From Siderastrea siderea (taxonomy: Eukaryota > Cnidaria > Anthozoa > Scleractinia > Rhizangiidae), in NCBI GenBank assembly GCA_964030785.1, contig OZ034967.1:50851533-50915532 (forward strand): a stretch of DNA of 64,000 nucleotides, in the 5' to 3' direction. The notes beneath the pieces were generated by a model. That model was not told the DNA's origin. It made no database searches and was given only the letters and a program-made list of their open reading frames with translations. The translations under genes were made by a program, and so were the position numbers. This document shows positions 47,901-58,118 of the stretch, one piece after another. How positions within the stretch are numbered: the first letter of the stretch is position 1; each line of letters begins with the position of its first letter.

Positions 47901-49919
47901 ACACTATACCACACACCTTTAGTATAGGGGAAGGGTATGGTATGGTGTGGTATGGTGTGGTATGGTGTGGTGTGGTGTGGTATGGTATGATATAGTATGG
48001 CGAGATATGGTGTAGTGTGGTGTGTCATGTATGGTATGGTATGGAATGGGATGGTATGGGATGATGTGGTGTGGTGTGGTGTGGTGTAGTGTGGTGTGAT
48101 GTGATATGGTGTAGTGTCGTGTGGCATGGCGTGGTGTGGCGTGGCGTGGCGTGGTGTGGGTGTGGTGTGGTGTGGTATGGTATGGTATGGTATGGTATGG
48201 TATGGTATGGTATGGTATGGTATGGTATAGTATGGTATGGTATGGTATGGTATGGTATAGTATTATGGTATGGTATGGTATGGTATGGTATAGTATGGTA
48301 TGGTATGGTATGGTATAGTATGGTATGGTATGGTATGGTATGGTATAGTATGGTATGGTATGGCATGGTATGGTATGGTATGGTATAGTATGGTATGGTA
48401 TGGTATGGTATGGTATGGGATGGTATGGGATGGTATGGTATAAGGGAGGGGTGTCAATGGAGTCCACTTAAAGCGTGTTCAGCCATGGACTACAGTGGTA
48501 TTCTACCTCACCAACTCCACATTAATATGGTCACCTATCTATTACAGCCATTTCATTATCATAGCCTAAACAAAAGCTTAACATGCAGCAATTTTTGTTG
48601 TGTGGGTAACATGGCCAGTCACAACCCATTGGTAAAACATAGTGCTGTCCGAAATGAAACTGTAGACAGAACACTTGCAATTATTGCCCACACTGTTCTA
48701 AATTTTCTTCCCACAGACACCTTACCAGAATGCATCACATGTTGTTTGCCTTGGCTTGACACTCCATACCCAGTGTTAACAGACACCACAGTCCCATTGT
48801 TTAACGGCATTTCTTCCAAACGTCCAAGTCCATTGGTATTCAAACTTTGATGAGATGTATTTGTTTGTACATGAAGTTCATTAATTCTTGAGCTTGATCC
48901 CCAGTTTCTGTGCATCCCATAATTAAGTCCCTGTATGGTACGTAGTTGTCGTTCTTGATGTTCCGCAAGGAGTTCTGCTAGTTCAGTTCCCTCGCTTGCT
49001 TGTCTTGTAAGTAAACCGTGTTTTTGCCTGCTGCTGAATGTGCCGCTCTGCACAACATGATTTTTTTCTGGAACTCTTTGAGTTTCGACATTTTCTGTGG
49101 TCGACACTTGTTAATAAGACAAAAACAGCTCAGTAACTACATGTACAGGAATGAATGAATTAAAAAATGATGTAGACAAAGCATTCTTGCTTTGTAGCCA
49201 AAACAATATTAAAAACAGTTGTTTGACATTCTATTTGAGACCATTTTCAATTTTAATTTGCAAACTTCTGTGAGATTGACTATCCATAGACTACTGACCA
49301 GAATTCAAGGATCAATCTGTAAAGGGCTGGAGGTTGGATATTTTCCCTCACTATTACAATGTTGTTTTTTCCCAGCTACTTTCTCATTATCCCATGATTT
49401 TTTAAAATTTAGTAACAGCCCCGAATGAGTTCTACAGCTGTACATGGTATCACCAACAGATGGCATATTATTAGCTGAGGCTAACCTTGGACAAACGGAT
49501 GTAAAATGTCACATTCATGACACCATTTTGCTACCAATTAAAATACCAAAAAGTGATAAGACTATAAAAAATGCCAAGATCTGTGTACGTTGCAAAATTT
49601 GAGGCTCATTGGATTATGAAAAAAGGTTATTAGACCCTGTGAAATTTTGTGTCATAAGTATTCTCACAGTACATTATAAGTTATAATTAACACTTCCCAC
49701 AAGAATTATAATTTGTGCAGTTGTTTGTAGTATCCCACCTTTATGCCAGAGTTGTGGAGAAGATGGTTCACTCAGAGATTTGATGCCATGTGCAGTTTTC
49801 ATTGAATCTCCAACATTGTGATTGATATCAGGATTCAAAACATTAACATGGACAGGTTTTTTCAGTCTTGGAGAGGACCAATAGCCACCATCTGTAGGGC
49901 TGTACCGGGCAGAAGACAT
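35780..49919 (-). CDS. CEP85: CEP85 (centrosomal protein of 85 kDa), complete coding region in 16 exons
   Basis: Exons, 5' to 3': 49919-49739, 49106-48726, 47248-47005, 45746-45525, 45051-44961, 44798-44722, 43548-43391, 43203-43115, 43017-42959, 42352-42238, 41611-41519, 40660-40583, 40434-40372, 36826-36770, 36345-36246, 35952-35780. They sum to 2181 nt, 726 codons plus stop, with every phase matching. Signatures shared with vertebrate CEP85/CEP85L are WSSYLRAKDELIGQKDQIID, ERYLKDVPTVEEHQK and NQDLLEENLNLQ. The C-terminus GVQQLRLDVENLRKFISDQY...AEDIGNNC also matches. Length is close to the vertebrate protein. The N-terminal 250 residues are Ser/Pro-rich and low in structure; the rest is coiled coil. 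The vertebrate protein sits at the centrosome, works with STIL/PLK4 in centriole duplication and restrains NEK2. The same role in a cnidarian is inference. The exon 7 donor is the least certain boundary. Confidence 0.93.
36246..36345 (-). CDS. CEP85: CEP85 exon 15
   Basis: Acceptor TTAATCGTAG (a second AG four codons on would break phase), donor GTGAGT. Codes for LSDCTSELKAVVQVCRE and GKDPDMSVLLGLR, matching the family's QAVCSI...DPNLSLLLG block. Confidence 0.88.
36770..36826 (-). CDS. CEP85: CEP85 exon 14
   Basis: 57-nt exon, phase 0-0, acceptor TTTTTAAACAG, donor GTGAGT; LKKLSSKEKLEAQRKLWKE. Confidence 0.75.
36827..40371. other. Large CEP85 intron rich in repeats
   Basis: It contains a short foldback at 37032-37107 (TTCCAGGGTCTC / GAGACCCTGGGAA), the 798-bp element at 38930-39727 and C-runs near 37675. 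No additional exon was found; all phases close without one. Confidence 0.45.
38930..39727. mobile_element. 798-bp inverted-repeat element with C/G-rich arms, TTA target duplication
   Basis: The ends TGCATCAGTCAATTCCAG and CTGGAATTGACTGATGCA are inverted copies, flanked by TTA (38927-38929 and 39728-39730). Inside each end, GTGCCCATCC leads to long C or G runs and repeated GGGGCATTTG words. The middle is A+T-rich and non-coding. A second member of the same type lies at 61116-61980. Confidence 0.78.
40372..40434 (-). CDS. CEP85: CEP85 exon 13
   Basis: 63 nt, phase 0-0, acceptor TTATCTTTTCAG, donor GTAAAC; IASHNQDLLEENLNLQCTCEQ, a conserved family block. Confidence 0.87.
40504..40536. repeat. 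(GTTT)n
   Basis: Eight TTTG units in the intron between exons 13 and 12. Confidence 0.9.
40583..40660 (-). CDS. CEP85: CEP85 exon 12
   Basis: 78 nt, phase 0-0, acceptor CATTTCACAG, donor GTAAGT; DMVNALREELTVKENALEEM then KKAVKE. Confidence 0.88.
41519..41611 (-). CDS. CEP85: CEP85 exon 11
   Basis: 93 nt, phase 0-0, acceptor TTTCTCCTTAG, donor GTATTG (weak third to sixth positions). Codes for MLENKHKKMKTLHYQTQKEQ then KSLEERLAQEE. Confidence 0.83.
42075..42112 (+). repeat. (GGGGT)n, G-quadruplex candidate
   Basis: Six GGGGT-type units followed by GGGGGAGGGG, in a CEP85 intron on the non-template side. Confidence 0.75.
42238..42352 (-). CDS. CEP85: CEP85 exon 10
   Basis: 115 nt, enters in phase 2 (AG|A), leaves in phase 0, donor GTAAAG; LQVSLDKISNDGP, INFEDLKMENERLQGELD. 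Coiled coil. Confidence 0.85.
42806..42931. mobile_element. 126-bp palindromic MITE with 8-bp target duplication
   Basis: The arms TAGACTGCGAGTAGTCTCTA and TAGAGACTACTCGCAGTCTA are perfect and extend to 38 bp. Flanks TGCTGGCC at 42798-42805 and 42932-42939 are identical. It sits 28 bp from CEP85 exon 9. Confidence 0.88.
42959..43017 (-). CDS. CEP85: CEP85 exon 9
   Basis: 59 nt, phase 0 to 2, acceptor CGTTTGACAG, donor GTAGTC; EDEARKLTVENATLKENVQ. Confidence 0.8.
43115..43203 (-). CDS. CEP85: CEP85 exon 8
   Basis: 89 nt, phase 1 to 0, acceptor TTACCTAAAAG, donor GTAAAT; VREECEKLRETISTKDKKLA then RMNKAFGNK. Confidence 0.83.
43250..44290 (+). repeat. Run of dispersed-repeat units filling two CEP85 introns
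   Basis: At least eight degenerate units (ATGAAAGCTA..GAGCAGTACTTT, GCTGTACAAAG, TGAGTCTGTGAATGAA) occur. Exon 7 lies within them. The same unit, shortened, makes the 6.5-8.6 kb minisatellite. Confidence 0.65.
43391..43548 (-). CDS. CEP85: CEP85 exon 7
   Basis: Acceptor TATTTTCAATAG; REKQSLERYLKDVPTVEEHQ is the clearest family signature. The donor is uncertain: GTGTGC at 43390 gives the phase needed for exon 8, but it is weak. Confidence 0.75.
44722..44798 (-). CDS. CEP85: CEP85 exon 6
   Basis: 77 nt, acceptor TGTCGCTAG (the next AG gives a stop), donor GTGAGT; LAEQEKAQAELRSKVEQLDD then EKLKL. Confidence 0.83.
44961..45051 (-). CDS. CEP85: CEP85 exon 5
   Basis: 91 nt, phase 2 to 0, acceptor TTTTTACACAG, donor GTAAAC; ETEYLLENMEASVKDSASSS then KQELKQLQQK. 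Confidence 0.83.
45525..45746 (-). CDS. CEP85: CEP85 exon 4
   Basis: 222 nt, phase 2-2, acceptor TTATCTTACAG, donor GTAAGC. Starts RQKQSIFELQQQLLRQ, completing the IIDRQKQ heptads from exon 3; ends SSIDKLQKKL. Confidence 0.88.
45781..46480. repeat. Foldback stretch in CEP85 intron 3
   Basis: GTGCCCTGACTCGTCCCCAG (45879-45898) pairs with CTGGGAATGAGTCAGCTGCCC (about 45989-46009), with TCATCTTCATGA / GTCATGAAGACA inside. It is probably an old non-autonomous element; its ends were not resolved. Open frames here are unconvincing. Confidence 0.45.
47005..47248 (-). CDS. CEP85: CEP85 exon 3
   Basis: 244 nt, phase 1 to 2, acceptor TGCACTGTCCCAG, donor GTCAGA (weak). A Ser/Pro-rich stretch ends in the family block KWSSYLRAKDELIGQKDQII. 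Confidence 0.88.
47395..47600 (+). repeat. One near-canonical dispersed-repeat unit
   Basis: It reads AAGGTGATTCTAACTTCTGA, GTCTGTGGATGAAATCCTAT, GACCATTCAAATGAAA. This full-length unit shows which internal segment the minisatellite has lost. Confidence 0.65.
47934..48443 (+). repeat. Pentanucleotide array (TATGG)n, about 100 units
   Basis: About 510 bp of TATGG units. The left half is interrupted by TGTGG and GCGTGG variants; the right half is purer, with periodic TATAG. It lies in CEP85 intron 2 and reads CCATA on the transcribed strand. Long frames through it are artefacts. Confidence 0.97.
48726..49106 (-). CDS. CEP85: CEP85 exon 2
   Basis: 381 nt, phase 1-1, acceptor CTTATTAACAAG, donor GTAAGG. 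Low-complexity Ser/Thr/Asn-rich N-terminal region, including a helix-like ELAELLAEHQERQLRTIQGL. Confidence 0.83.
49739..49919 (-). CDS. CEP85: CEP85 first coding exon
   Basis: The exon begins at 49924 after acceptor TTCTTCCTAG; the ATG is five bases in (MSSARYSPTDGGYWSSPR). Donor GTGGGA. I take this ATG as the start because no upstream coding exon with a matching phase was found. An unseen 5' coding exon remains possible. Confidence 0.72.
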
Positions 49920-50230
49920 CAGGTCTAGGAAGAAAATTAAAACATAACTGCACTCTTCTCAGGATGGTTTTTGTACATTGTACGTCCCTAAAATGCTGTT
50001 TAAAATAAACTGGTTCTTTTTAGCGTAACCAGATCCCGGGGAAGGTGTTGGTTGGAGAGGGAAGGGTACTTCACGGCAAAAACTAATAATATAGGCAAGT
50101 GCTCCCAAAGAAGTATGAAAAGGAGTATGAATATTTTTTTTTCTTTTAAACCGGTTTAGTCAGAACAGGGGTACGGATTTTAACCATTTTCATTTGAAAG
50201 TCTGAAAATGGACATGGGTTTAACAGACCA

Positions 50231-50460
50231 GGCGTGTGTTTCTCGAAAGCCCCAAAAACTTTTTGGCTCCAAAAAGCCATTTGTACAAACATGAACCACT
50301 CATTCTTCAAAGCTGTCATTTTAACATGTGTTTAAGACCAGAAAATGTAACTTATAACAAACTTTCATGCTTAGAAACGTCTTTGTTTACAAGTTACAGT
50401 GTGGATTATCGTGCCCGAAATCGGCCCGAAAAGTTTCGGGGCTTTCAAGAAACACGCGCC
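50231..50460. mobile_element. 230-bp inverted-repeat MITE
   Basis: The ends GGCGTGTGTTTCTCGAAAGC and GCTTTCAAGAAACACGCGCC are inverted copies, continuing through CCCCAAAAACTTTT / AAGTTTCGGGG. The middle is non-coding. Confidence 0.7.
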
Positions 50461-50624
50461 AGTTCTGAAAATGGGTATGGATTTTAGAGGATGTCTGAAG
50501 GTGGGCAAATTTGGAAAATTGCATATTTTGGAGTTAACCCCACGAACTAAATCATGTTAAGAGAGAGCTTTCACTGTACTATTCTTGATACCATTTTTGT
50601 GCTTTCTGTTTAAAAGCAATTCAC

Positions 50625-51075
50625 TGACTGTCTAGCTGATTGACTGGCTGGCCGGCTTGGTATCAAATTGCCTGAGTGACTGGGTGATTAATGGGGTGAC
50701 TGACTGGCTAGTTCAAGGTTTGCTGGCAACCTTGTGACAAACTGGACAGGGTTTCATTGAGGTTTTGAACAGGAAGGCAATATTGGTTATTTAAGTCAGA
50801 CAAAAATTTTTGGATTTAACTTCTTTGTAAGAGAAAACTGTCCTTGACATACTTACAGCACATGGGTAAATTCTGTTTACAGCCAGACAATTTGCCTGTA
50901 TTTCTGGGAGTAGGTACTTGCTGAATGAGCTAGCTGACTTAAACGATTGTCCAGCTGGCAGAATTTAGACTGACAGACTGAGTTGCTGACTCACTGGCTA
51001 ACTGACAGACCGACTGACTGACTGACTGACTGACTGACTGATTGACTGGCTAACTGACTGACTGACTGACTTGCT
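50625..51075. repeat. Degenerate TGAC/GGCTGACT repeats
   Basis: Scattered CTGACTGACTGG words with a purer (TGAC)n run at 51010-51040 and 51053-51070. Confidence 0.6.
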
Positions 51076-52845
51076 CATCCATGTTACTCAATGATTCCTG
51101 ACTGACTGGCCTCAAAGAGATAACCATGTAGCATGTGAGTGAACATGACTGTTTCTTTACATAAATTTAACTATTTTTCAGTGTCCCAGGTGTTGTTTGT
51201 GAGACTAACACAGAACAGAATGTTGTTTATTTCACACAACTTGGAAGTTTGTTAAAGAGGAACAAAGAAATAAAGCACAGTTGGTACGAAATGCATACAT
51301 GTGGAATGTCTTAAACAAGGTGGCTAGTTTATACAATCAAGTTGTAAAGCAGTTGGAAAAATTTAATTTTGGCATATTTTTAAGAAAAAATTAAATATTC
51401 TTTTAATAATACCATATCCATAAGTTAGAACAGAAACTGCGCCTTTTAGTTAATTATCCAACAGGGGGTCCATATCTTAACAAGCTACTCTGCTTTCTGT
51501 AGACTCCTAATCACATTTGTATTGTCATCTTCTCAGCATTATTAATGCAAGTTATATTCTTTTTAAATAATTACCTAATGTGATGGAAGTAATTAAGTTG
51601 AAAGTTAAAAAGTCCACAGTTGGAATTTGATGAATAACTGCTGATAGACCTTTTTAAAAAAATCGTATTAATAATAAGCCATCCTGCTGGGAGTTGCAGA
51701 AGCATAGTAATTATTAACAAAATGTGTCTTCAGAGATCATTATCTAAATTTAAATAATTTGCAAGTATTTGGTCCTTTTTGTTTTCGTCGCTAAAGAAAA
51801 ATAAGCATTACTCTTTACAGGAACATTATTAGGCTTATTTTCTATCAAGAACTAGACAAGGATGGTTAAAAGGAGTTCAAAGTTTTGATCGAAATTGACT
51901 GTATGTAGGCTTTGAAAGAGCTCATTACAAACCCATAGCCTGCTAAAACTATCTGCAGTCATTTTGAAGTTTAGAAGCATCATTATTCTGGCATCTCGTT
52001 TAACAGAAGCTTTCAGTCTGGTCTTACAATAAACAAGGCTTTTGTTACTTTTAGTGGTTTCGCGCTGCATAGCGAAAAACTGTCTACTAAAATGCACGCG
52101 TAAAAATGACACAACACCAAAAATAGTATGAAATGGGAGTTTTTGACAGCGGCACAAAAACCCAAGCCTCCGAGAGACTTGTAAACGAACGCAATGAAGA
52201 AATCGAAAATAACGCCGAAAGAAAAAGAGAAACCTTAGCATTGGTTACTCGATCACATGGATTTTTTTAAAGAACACATTCTATCTATACTCCACAGATC
52301 ATTGAACATGACAATTCGGCATGGCAACCCACAAAAACAACAATATTCGTAGAGAACTTCCTTGTAAGTAATTTGCTTTAAGACTAACTTAAATTTGCCG
52401 CTTTTCAGGTAGGAAGGCCTTTTATCGACTGTTGGAGCCAATAATCAGTGACAAACTAACTTTTCATAGAATTCTGAAAAAGCCGAGCTTCAAACATGCT
52501 GGAACTCGCCACAAGGTTAGATCGTTTACGCGGCGAAACTCGATATTCTCGCGCCATTTACAACACTTATCTACTAACGGCCAAATTTCTCTCCCTTCCC
52601 CGAATCGATACAGTTTGAAAGAGAAGTATCTTTGAATTCCCAGTGAGGACGAATTCAATGCCGTATAACTTTCAAATAAACCGCGACAAACAAAGCGATC
52701 AAACAATACTATGCTGTTGACGCGTCGACGAGCCACAGATATCAAGGAAACAAGACCACTTCAGAACTTAATTGTAAACAAACTTCTTGATATCAATATA
52801 GTTCTCATACACAAGACAAGACACTAAGACTCAACTAACAAACTC

Positions 52846-52930
52846 ACCACTGTGCTGTTTTTAACATCAGAAATATGTTCCTTCCCTTCCGTCTTTTCTC
52901 ATTAAAAATTTATGTGAAGTGAAAGCCATT
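52846..52930 (-). promoter_or_regulatory. Possible non-coding first exon of CEP85
   Basis: On the minus strand AAAACAGCACAGTG is followed by GTGAGTTTGTTAG, a consensus donor. Joining it to the exon at 49924 gives no open frame, so it would be 5' UTR. The only support is the donor and its position. Confidence 0.25.
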
Positions 52931-53346
52931 TAGCAGTTTTGCTTGAACAGCGGTGCGTGACGTCACGCACGAACGACAAGCATGCAAAGAATAAATCAGC
53001 GGGTGGGGAGGGTGCGGGCCTAAAGTTTCCAATTTCGAATAACTATTCCCAATTCTGTCTTTTTGCCCCATGCTTTTCCACTTCAAGCTGTTGCAGTTTA
53101 TTGCTGCGTGACCGGCTTCACACTTACGCATAATAGAGCGTCTCTAGGGAGTCATGACCAAAACAAACGTAATGACAATGCTATCTAGATAGCATTGAAA
53201 ACCACTCAGGCTTATGAACTGAATAAAGTAAACATTGTATTGTCTTCGAAATTGTCATAATTTGCATTTCAAATTGAAGGTAAACTTTTCTTTGTAGTTA
53301 TGTTACACCTTCGAACTTAGAAAAGTACGGTGGCCCATCTCTGCAA

Positions 53347-53650
53347 AACACAACAACAAATTCTTAAACACAAATTCAAATTCACTAAACACAACAACAA
53401 ATTCTTAAACACAAATTCAAATTCACCAAACACAACAACAAATTCTTAAACACAAATTCAAATTTACTAAACACAACAGCGAATTCGTTTAACAAAAATT
53501 CAAATTCAGTAGACACAACAACAAATTCGTTAAACACAAATCAAAATGCACTAAACGCAACAACGAATTTGTTAAACACAAATCAAAATGCAGTAAACAC
53601 AACAACAAATTCGTTAAACACAAATCAAAATGCACCAAACACAAAGCAGA
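53347..53650. repeat. 41-bp satellite, about 7 units
   Basis: The unit is CTAAACACAACAACAAATTC, then TTAAACACAAATTCAAATTC, drifting towards AAATCAAAATGCA in the right half. It ends directly at the left end of the large transposon. Confidence 0.85.
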
Positions 53651-53659
53651 AGTGATATA

Positions 53660-53750
53660 ATTCATGACATTTATTCAACGTTAAACCCAACATTTGTCAA
53701 CCGCTGACAACTCGCTTTTACAAAAGCCCGCCATTTTCTGCCATTTAAAA
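53660..53750 (+). repeat. Left terminal inverted repeat of the 6.6-kb transposon
   Basis: Pairs with 60153-60242. It ends about 20 bp before the integrase ATG, so it probably also serves as that gene's promoter or leader. Confidence 0.85.
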
Positions 53751-53768
53751 GTGTCAAGAAGGTAGAAG

Positions 53769-54967
53769 ATGGATGGTTTTCTTAGGCGCTTGTATTGCTC
53801 AGAAGAGCTCGAGACCACGTTCGTGTTTTGTCCCAGATGTGGAACAGCTGTCGATGAAGAGGAGGTTCTCATACGTTATTACTTCGATCGTGGATTTCAT
53901 TACTCGATCATTTTACAATTATTGAAGAAGTACCACGCAATTGAAATGTCTAGGCGGACACTTCACAACAGACTTCGAGAGTACGGACTGAGAGGAAGGA
54001 ATACAAATACTGACGATAGGGACGTACACCAGGCTATCCAGCAAGAATTAGATGGGCCTGGTTGTATGAGGGGTTATCGAGCTATGTGGCACTGCCTTCA
54101 TTTGAATTATGGGATTCAGGCACCAAGAAGCAAGGTGGAAAGCATATTACGTCAGGTAGATCCCGAAGAAACAGCTCTTCGAAGGGCTCATAGACTAAGG
54201 AGAAGGATGTACACTAACCCCGGGCCTAATTTTGCGTGGCACGTAGACGGCTACGATAAACTTAAGCCCTATGGCTTTCCTATCCATGGTTGCGTAGACG
54301 GTTTCAGTCGTCGAGTCATATGGTTAAAGATTTGCCCCTCAAACAACGACCATCTCACGTAGCTTCGTTGTTTTAAGATTGCGTTATTTCGAACAAAGGT
54401 TGTCCAAGAGTTCTTCGAGCAGACTGTGGTACTGAAAACGGGACCATGGCAGCCATGCAGTGTTACTTTCGTGGATCTGGAAACGACGATCAAGCGGGAT
54501 TAAATGCACATAGATACGGCTCGTCTCCAGCAAACCAGCGCATCGAGAGATGGTGGTCATTTTATCGTCACGATAAAGATTTAGTGGACAGAAGCGTTGT
54601 CAACACTGCAAGTGAATTAAGTATGCAATGTCTATGGTTCTGTTTCAAAGACATCTTGCAGGCAGATCTAGACCACGTACGGGATCACTGGAATACCCAC
54701 TACATTCGCAAATCACCACACGATACCATCCCTGGGAGACCTGATGAGCTTTTCTACCTTCCAGAGAACAGTGGATTTGAAGATTTCAAATGTCTGGTTA
54801 CCGATCAGCAACTGGATGATATGGCCGTGTACTGTGCTGTTGCCAGTGATGAAAACATCTTTGCAGAGTATTTTAATTATGTGCTAGAAAGTTTGAATCT
54901 GCACCCCCCTGCAAACTGGAGGGAGGCTTTAGCCCTTTTCCAACATCTGATGCAGATAGCAGAATAA
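53769..54967 (+). pseudogene. DDE integrase-like transposase (IS3EU-type), two frameshifts
   Basis: ATG at 53769. Order: half zinc ribbon (FCPRCGTAV, residues about 20-28) and helix-turn-helix-like segment (MSRRTLHNRLREYGLRGR). Then comes an IS3-like pre-core (GPGCMRGYRAMWHCL and DPEETALRRAHRLRRR), then the catalytic core. First Asp in WHVDGYDKLKPYGFPIHGC, second in RADCGTENG (about 54418), Glu in NQRIERWWSF (about 54546), D-40-E spacing. One frameshift lies near 54360 and another near 54395, between the first and second catalytic Asp. All three acidic residues survive in their own frames. The C-terminal part ends at TAA 54965-54967. It would cut and join DNA at the terminal repeats; this copy cannot be translated whole. 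Confidence 0.82.
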
Positions 54968-55797
54968 CGCATACCACTGCACATGACATTTGTCTATCGT
55001 TAACTGTAGTGCACTTATCAATGTTTTGCCCGACCCAGGAGAGGGCAGGTTTACCTGGGGGTATTTTTTACTGCTTGCATGTCAATAGCCCCACTCCCCC
55101 TACAATGGAGCACCAATTTGCCAAATATCCCCCCCCCCCCCCCGGGAAAGCACGTCTTAAATACAGTTCAGTACGGATATATTTACTTCAGGAACAGACC
55201 ACAAAAAATATTTAAAATGGCCATTTCATGAAGGTTCAGTTCATGATTGTTCAAATGATTGTGGTCAGTTCCTAAAAATTCACCAGTTCATGATTTGTGT
55301 TCGGCCACAAGGTTACTAACTTGTCAGCTTCAATAACATGTTTACTTCTTTAAGGTTTTCTCTCTTGTCTCAATTTCAAGTTTTGTCAGCTCTGCGTTAC
55401 AAAATTCTCACCTAAGACACCCACTCCCAGGCACCCCTCTGATGAATTTTCCTGTCATGGAATGCAGTCCCATGCCTGACCCTCTCAGGGGATAGAGGGA
55501 GTGTTGAGCAACAATAACAACACATTTTTCTTTTGTGTAAATAGGAATTCAGCCAATTAATTTGTGGCTCAAATAGATACCAGGCAGTTGCAAGGACGTA
55601 AGTGCAACCTTCTTATTATTTCTACAGAAGGACCTTCAAATGAATAACTTTAAACAGCAACCAGAATCTTAAAATTTCTACTAGGACCATGCTGAACTGT
55701 GATCAGACTGGCATTATCATTGTAATTTTTTTTTTTGCACAATTGAAAATTTTTACATTTATAATTGTGCAATAGAAGTTATTATTATTATTATTAC

Positions 55798-55838
<41 letters not shown>

Positions 55839-56471
55839 GTGCTGATATTCTTGTGTCATTTCATGATCCTGTCGTTGTGTGGTAATGTTGGTGTTGTTGT
55901 TGTTGTTCCTATTGGCCTTGTTTTCTACACCTTTGTAGGATCTGAGCGAACAAAACAGCATAAATTGAGGCCCTATTTCAGACCAGTGTTGTCATAATTG
56001 ATACCTTCTGCTCAAAACCTCACACTTTAGGAGGGAGGTATATGTACAAAGCCTTTACCATGGGGTACATATAAAATGAAATGGAGCAGTGAAATAGTTT
56101 CAACAAAATCATCTTTATTCATTGGCGCTCAGCTGTCAGTTTCGTTTCACTTCAACATGAAGTTTCCTCTAATAGGAATAAAATATCAATATTCCAAAGG
56201 GAAAAACGGTGTAGCTTCAAATTAAGCTACTTTCCCATGTGCAGCATCAGAAATGCAGTTTCAAGTTGCAAAAATTTCAAAATTCACTAATGAAAATCTC
56301 ACCTCAGTAAATAGTAGCTACATGTAAATTTCAACTAAGTAACAAGGTTGTAACGAATCTTCACAATAAATGATTGTAGCTCTTCAGTACTCACAAATCC
56401 AGGAACACAACAGACCCCTTGAACTGAACAAACCAGTTTCGATGTATGTTCTAAGCAAGAACCACCTGCAA
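54968..56471. other. Interior of the transposon between the convergent genes
   Basis: No third gene recognised. It contains a C-run at 55131-55143, an (ATT)n tract at 55784-55834 and several poly-T stretches. The C-run sits in a frame of no coding character. Confidence 0.4.
55784..55834. repeat. (ATT)n microsatellite
   Basis: About 17 ATT units with one ACT interruption. Confidence 0.9.
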
Positions 56472-57952
56472 CTATGCATATCCATAACCCTTTGTATTGA
56501 GAAATGCAAATGTAAGATCTTTTTTAAAGTCATCGTAACTTGCATGGGTTACTGGTAGCCGTAATTTACAGGCACATGCATTTGCCATTGGAAACGTAGA
56601 CATATATTATCCTTCCCTTCAGGCTCATGGAGGAAGCTAAGCTGTAATGCCAGGCCACCTTCCTTAAGCCAGGAACCTTCCTTAAGCCAGTGACAAAGAA
56701 AAGAATATCACTGAAAGTGATTTCAACTGACTGATCTTCAACATCTTGGAGATAGTCTCTCTAATGAAATAGAACTAGACTCTCACGCTGACGGTTATTT
56801 GACCCTTCATCACTGTAGTTAATAGTAAAGAGACAATCAAATAAATCTGCATTAAGCTGAACATTGGAATAGCAGAACACTTCTTTAAATTTTTCATAAT
56901 GTTCTGTCATAGCCCCTAAGACACCTACTGTAGAAAGACCTGCTTTGAAACGTTCAAAGCAGGCATGTCCCCTACCTAACACAAACCAATGGGCAGTGTT
57001 TTGAACAACACTTAAAACATCATCCTGTTTTCTCAATATCTGAAGGGTGCCTGCCAGTTCTAAAACTTTTTCTAGATTATCTTCTGAAATCAGGTTTTGA
57101 GCTTCTTTAACTGTTTTGGCATCTTTTAAAAGTTGTAGAGAATTTCTTAGCTCTACATCGTACACACCCTCCAGGTTTACAGTCGTTTGCATGACTCCTT
57201 TTGTCAGTGCATCATATAAGGGTAACCCGAAGCACTTCGGCCCGGGTCCACCATGCACTACTGACATGGCAATAAGCTCACCAGCATAAAAATAAAAATC
57301 ATCTCCTAGATAGTTAGAGTTGCATGACAAATACTTGTTTTTTCTGTGCCACAGAATAACTGTGAATTCATCATCCACTCCATCACAAGGGTAAACAATT
57401 CCCTTTTCGGGCCCCCTAAATCTACTGCTCCCTCAGGAGTTCCCGAATCATCAGTAAATTTAACTGAGACCTTGTGCTCAGGGGAAAATGACTTTCTTCT
57501 GAGACCTCTTAAAGCCCCTTCCCAAAGATGACTACGACTGATATTAAATTTGGAAATCTTATCCTCATTAATCGCACAGGCCAATTGTGTAAGTATATCT
57601 TGTAATGATGAGCCACTGTTTGTTTCCAGCACTCCTGGAAAATCTTCATGGTTAGCCTCTTCCTCTGATTCACTACTATTGCGTTGTTCTTCACAAAGCA
57701 AGGAGGTATACAGCAGGTCAGAACTGGGACCACTATCAGATGTAGCTGTGCAATCTGGGTCTCCAACATTCTTTAACATGTCTGATGAGTTTTGGCTGGT
57801 CAGTTTTGGGAGTTCCCTGTAAAACGAAGATGTAAGCATTCCTTTGGTGGATATTGTGCAACCAAACCAAATCCAAGCTATGACTAAAACTACCACTAAA
57901 ATTGGATTGGAAGGACATTCCACAACACTAAAATTATATTTCATGATTATAC

Positions 57953-58012
57953 CTGTGTTGAGGGCCAAGTTGAAGAGGAGGTTCACACTCATCTGTTCTA
58001 ACTTTTTTCTTC
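57953..58012 (-). CDS. HECT gene mini-exon 3
   Basis: 60 nt, phase 2-2; KKKVRTDECEPPLQLGPQH; donor CAACACAG|GTATAATC is identical to that of the neighbouring mini-exon. Confidence 0.6.
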
Positions 58013-58118
58013 CTGTAAAAAGTAAATATTTTGACATTAAGTTTAAACAAGGCATCTTTTATTCTGAAGGAATCCAGAATTGAAAAGATATTCTACAAAT
58101 ATGGTTTAATGATTATAC

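Larger units (their letters stand above)
49925..52845. other. Probable 5' intron of CEP85, no coding exon recognised
   Basis: Contains the MITE at 50231 and a degenerate (TGAC)n-like region (50625-51075). Around 52530-52560 there is CTCGCGCCATTT, an E2F-like word in a small GC-richer patch, which could belong to a promoter. Confidence 0.35.

Noticed and set aside
47867..48467. Long frames on both strands encoding YGMVW- or PYHTI-type repeats
   Set aside because: They are translations of the TATGG pentanucleotide array.
57306..58055. Single long minus frame as one HECT exon starting at 58055
   Set aside because: The upstream part contains splice sites for two small exons, and its translation there is intron sequence; the HECT exon begins at 57816.
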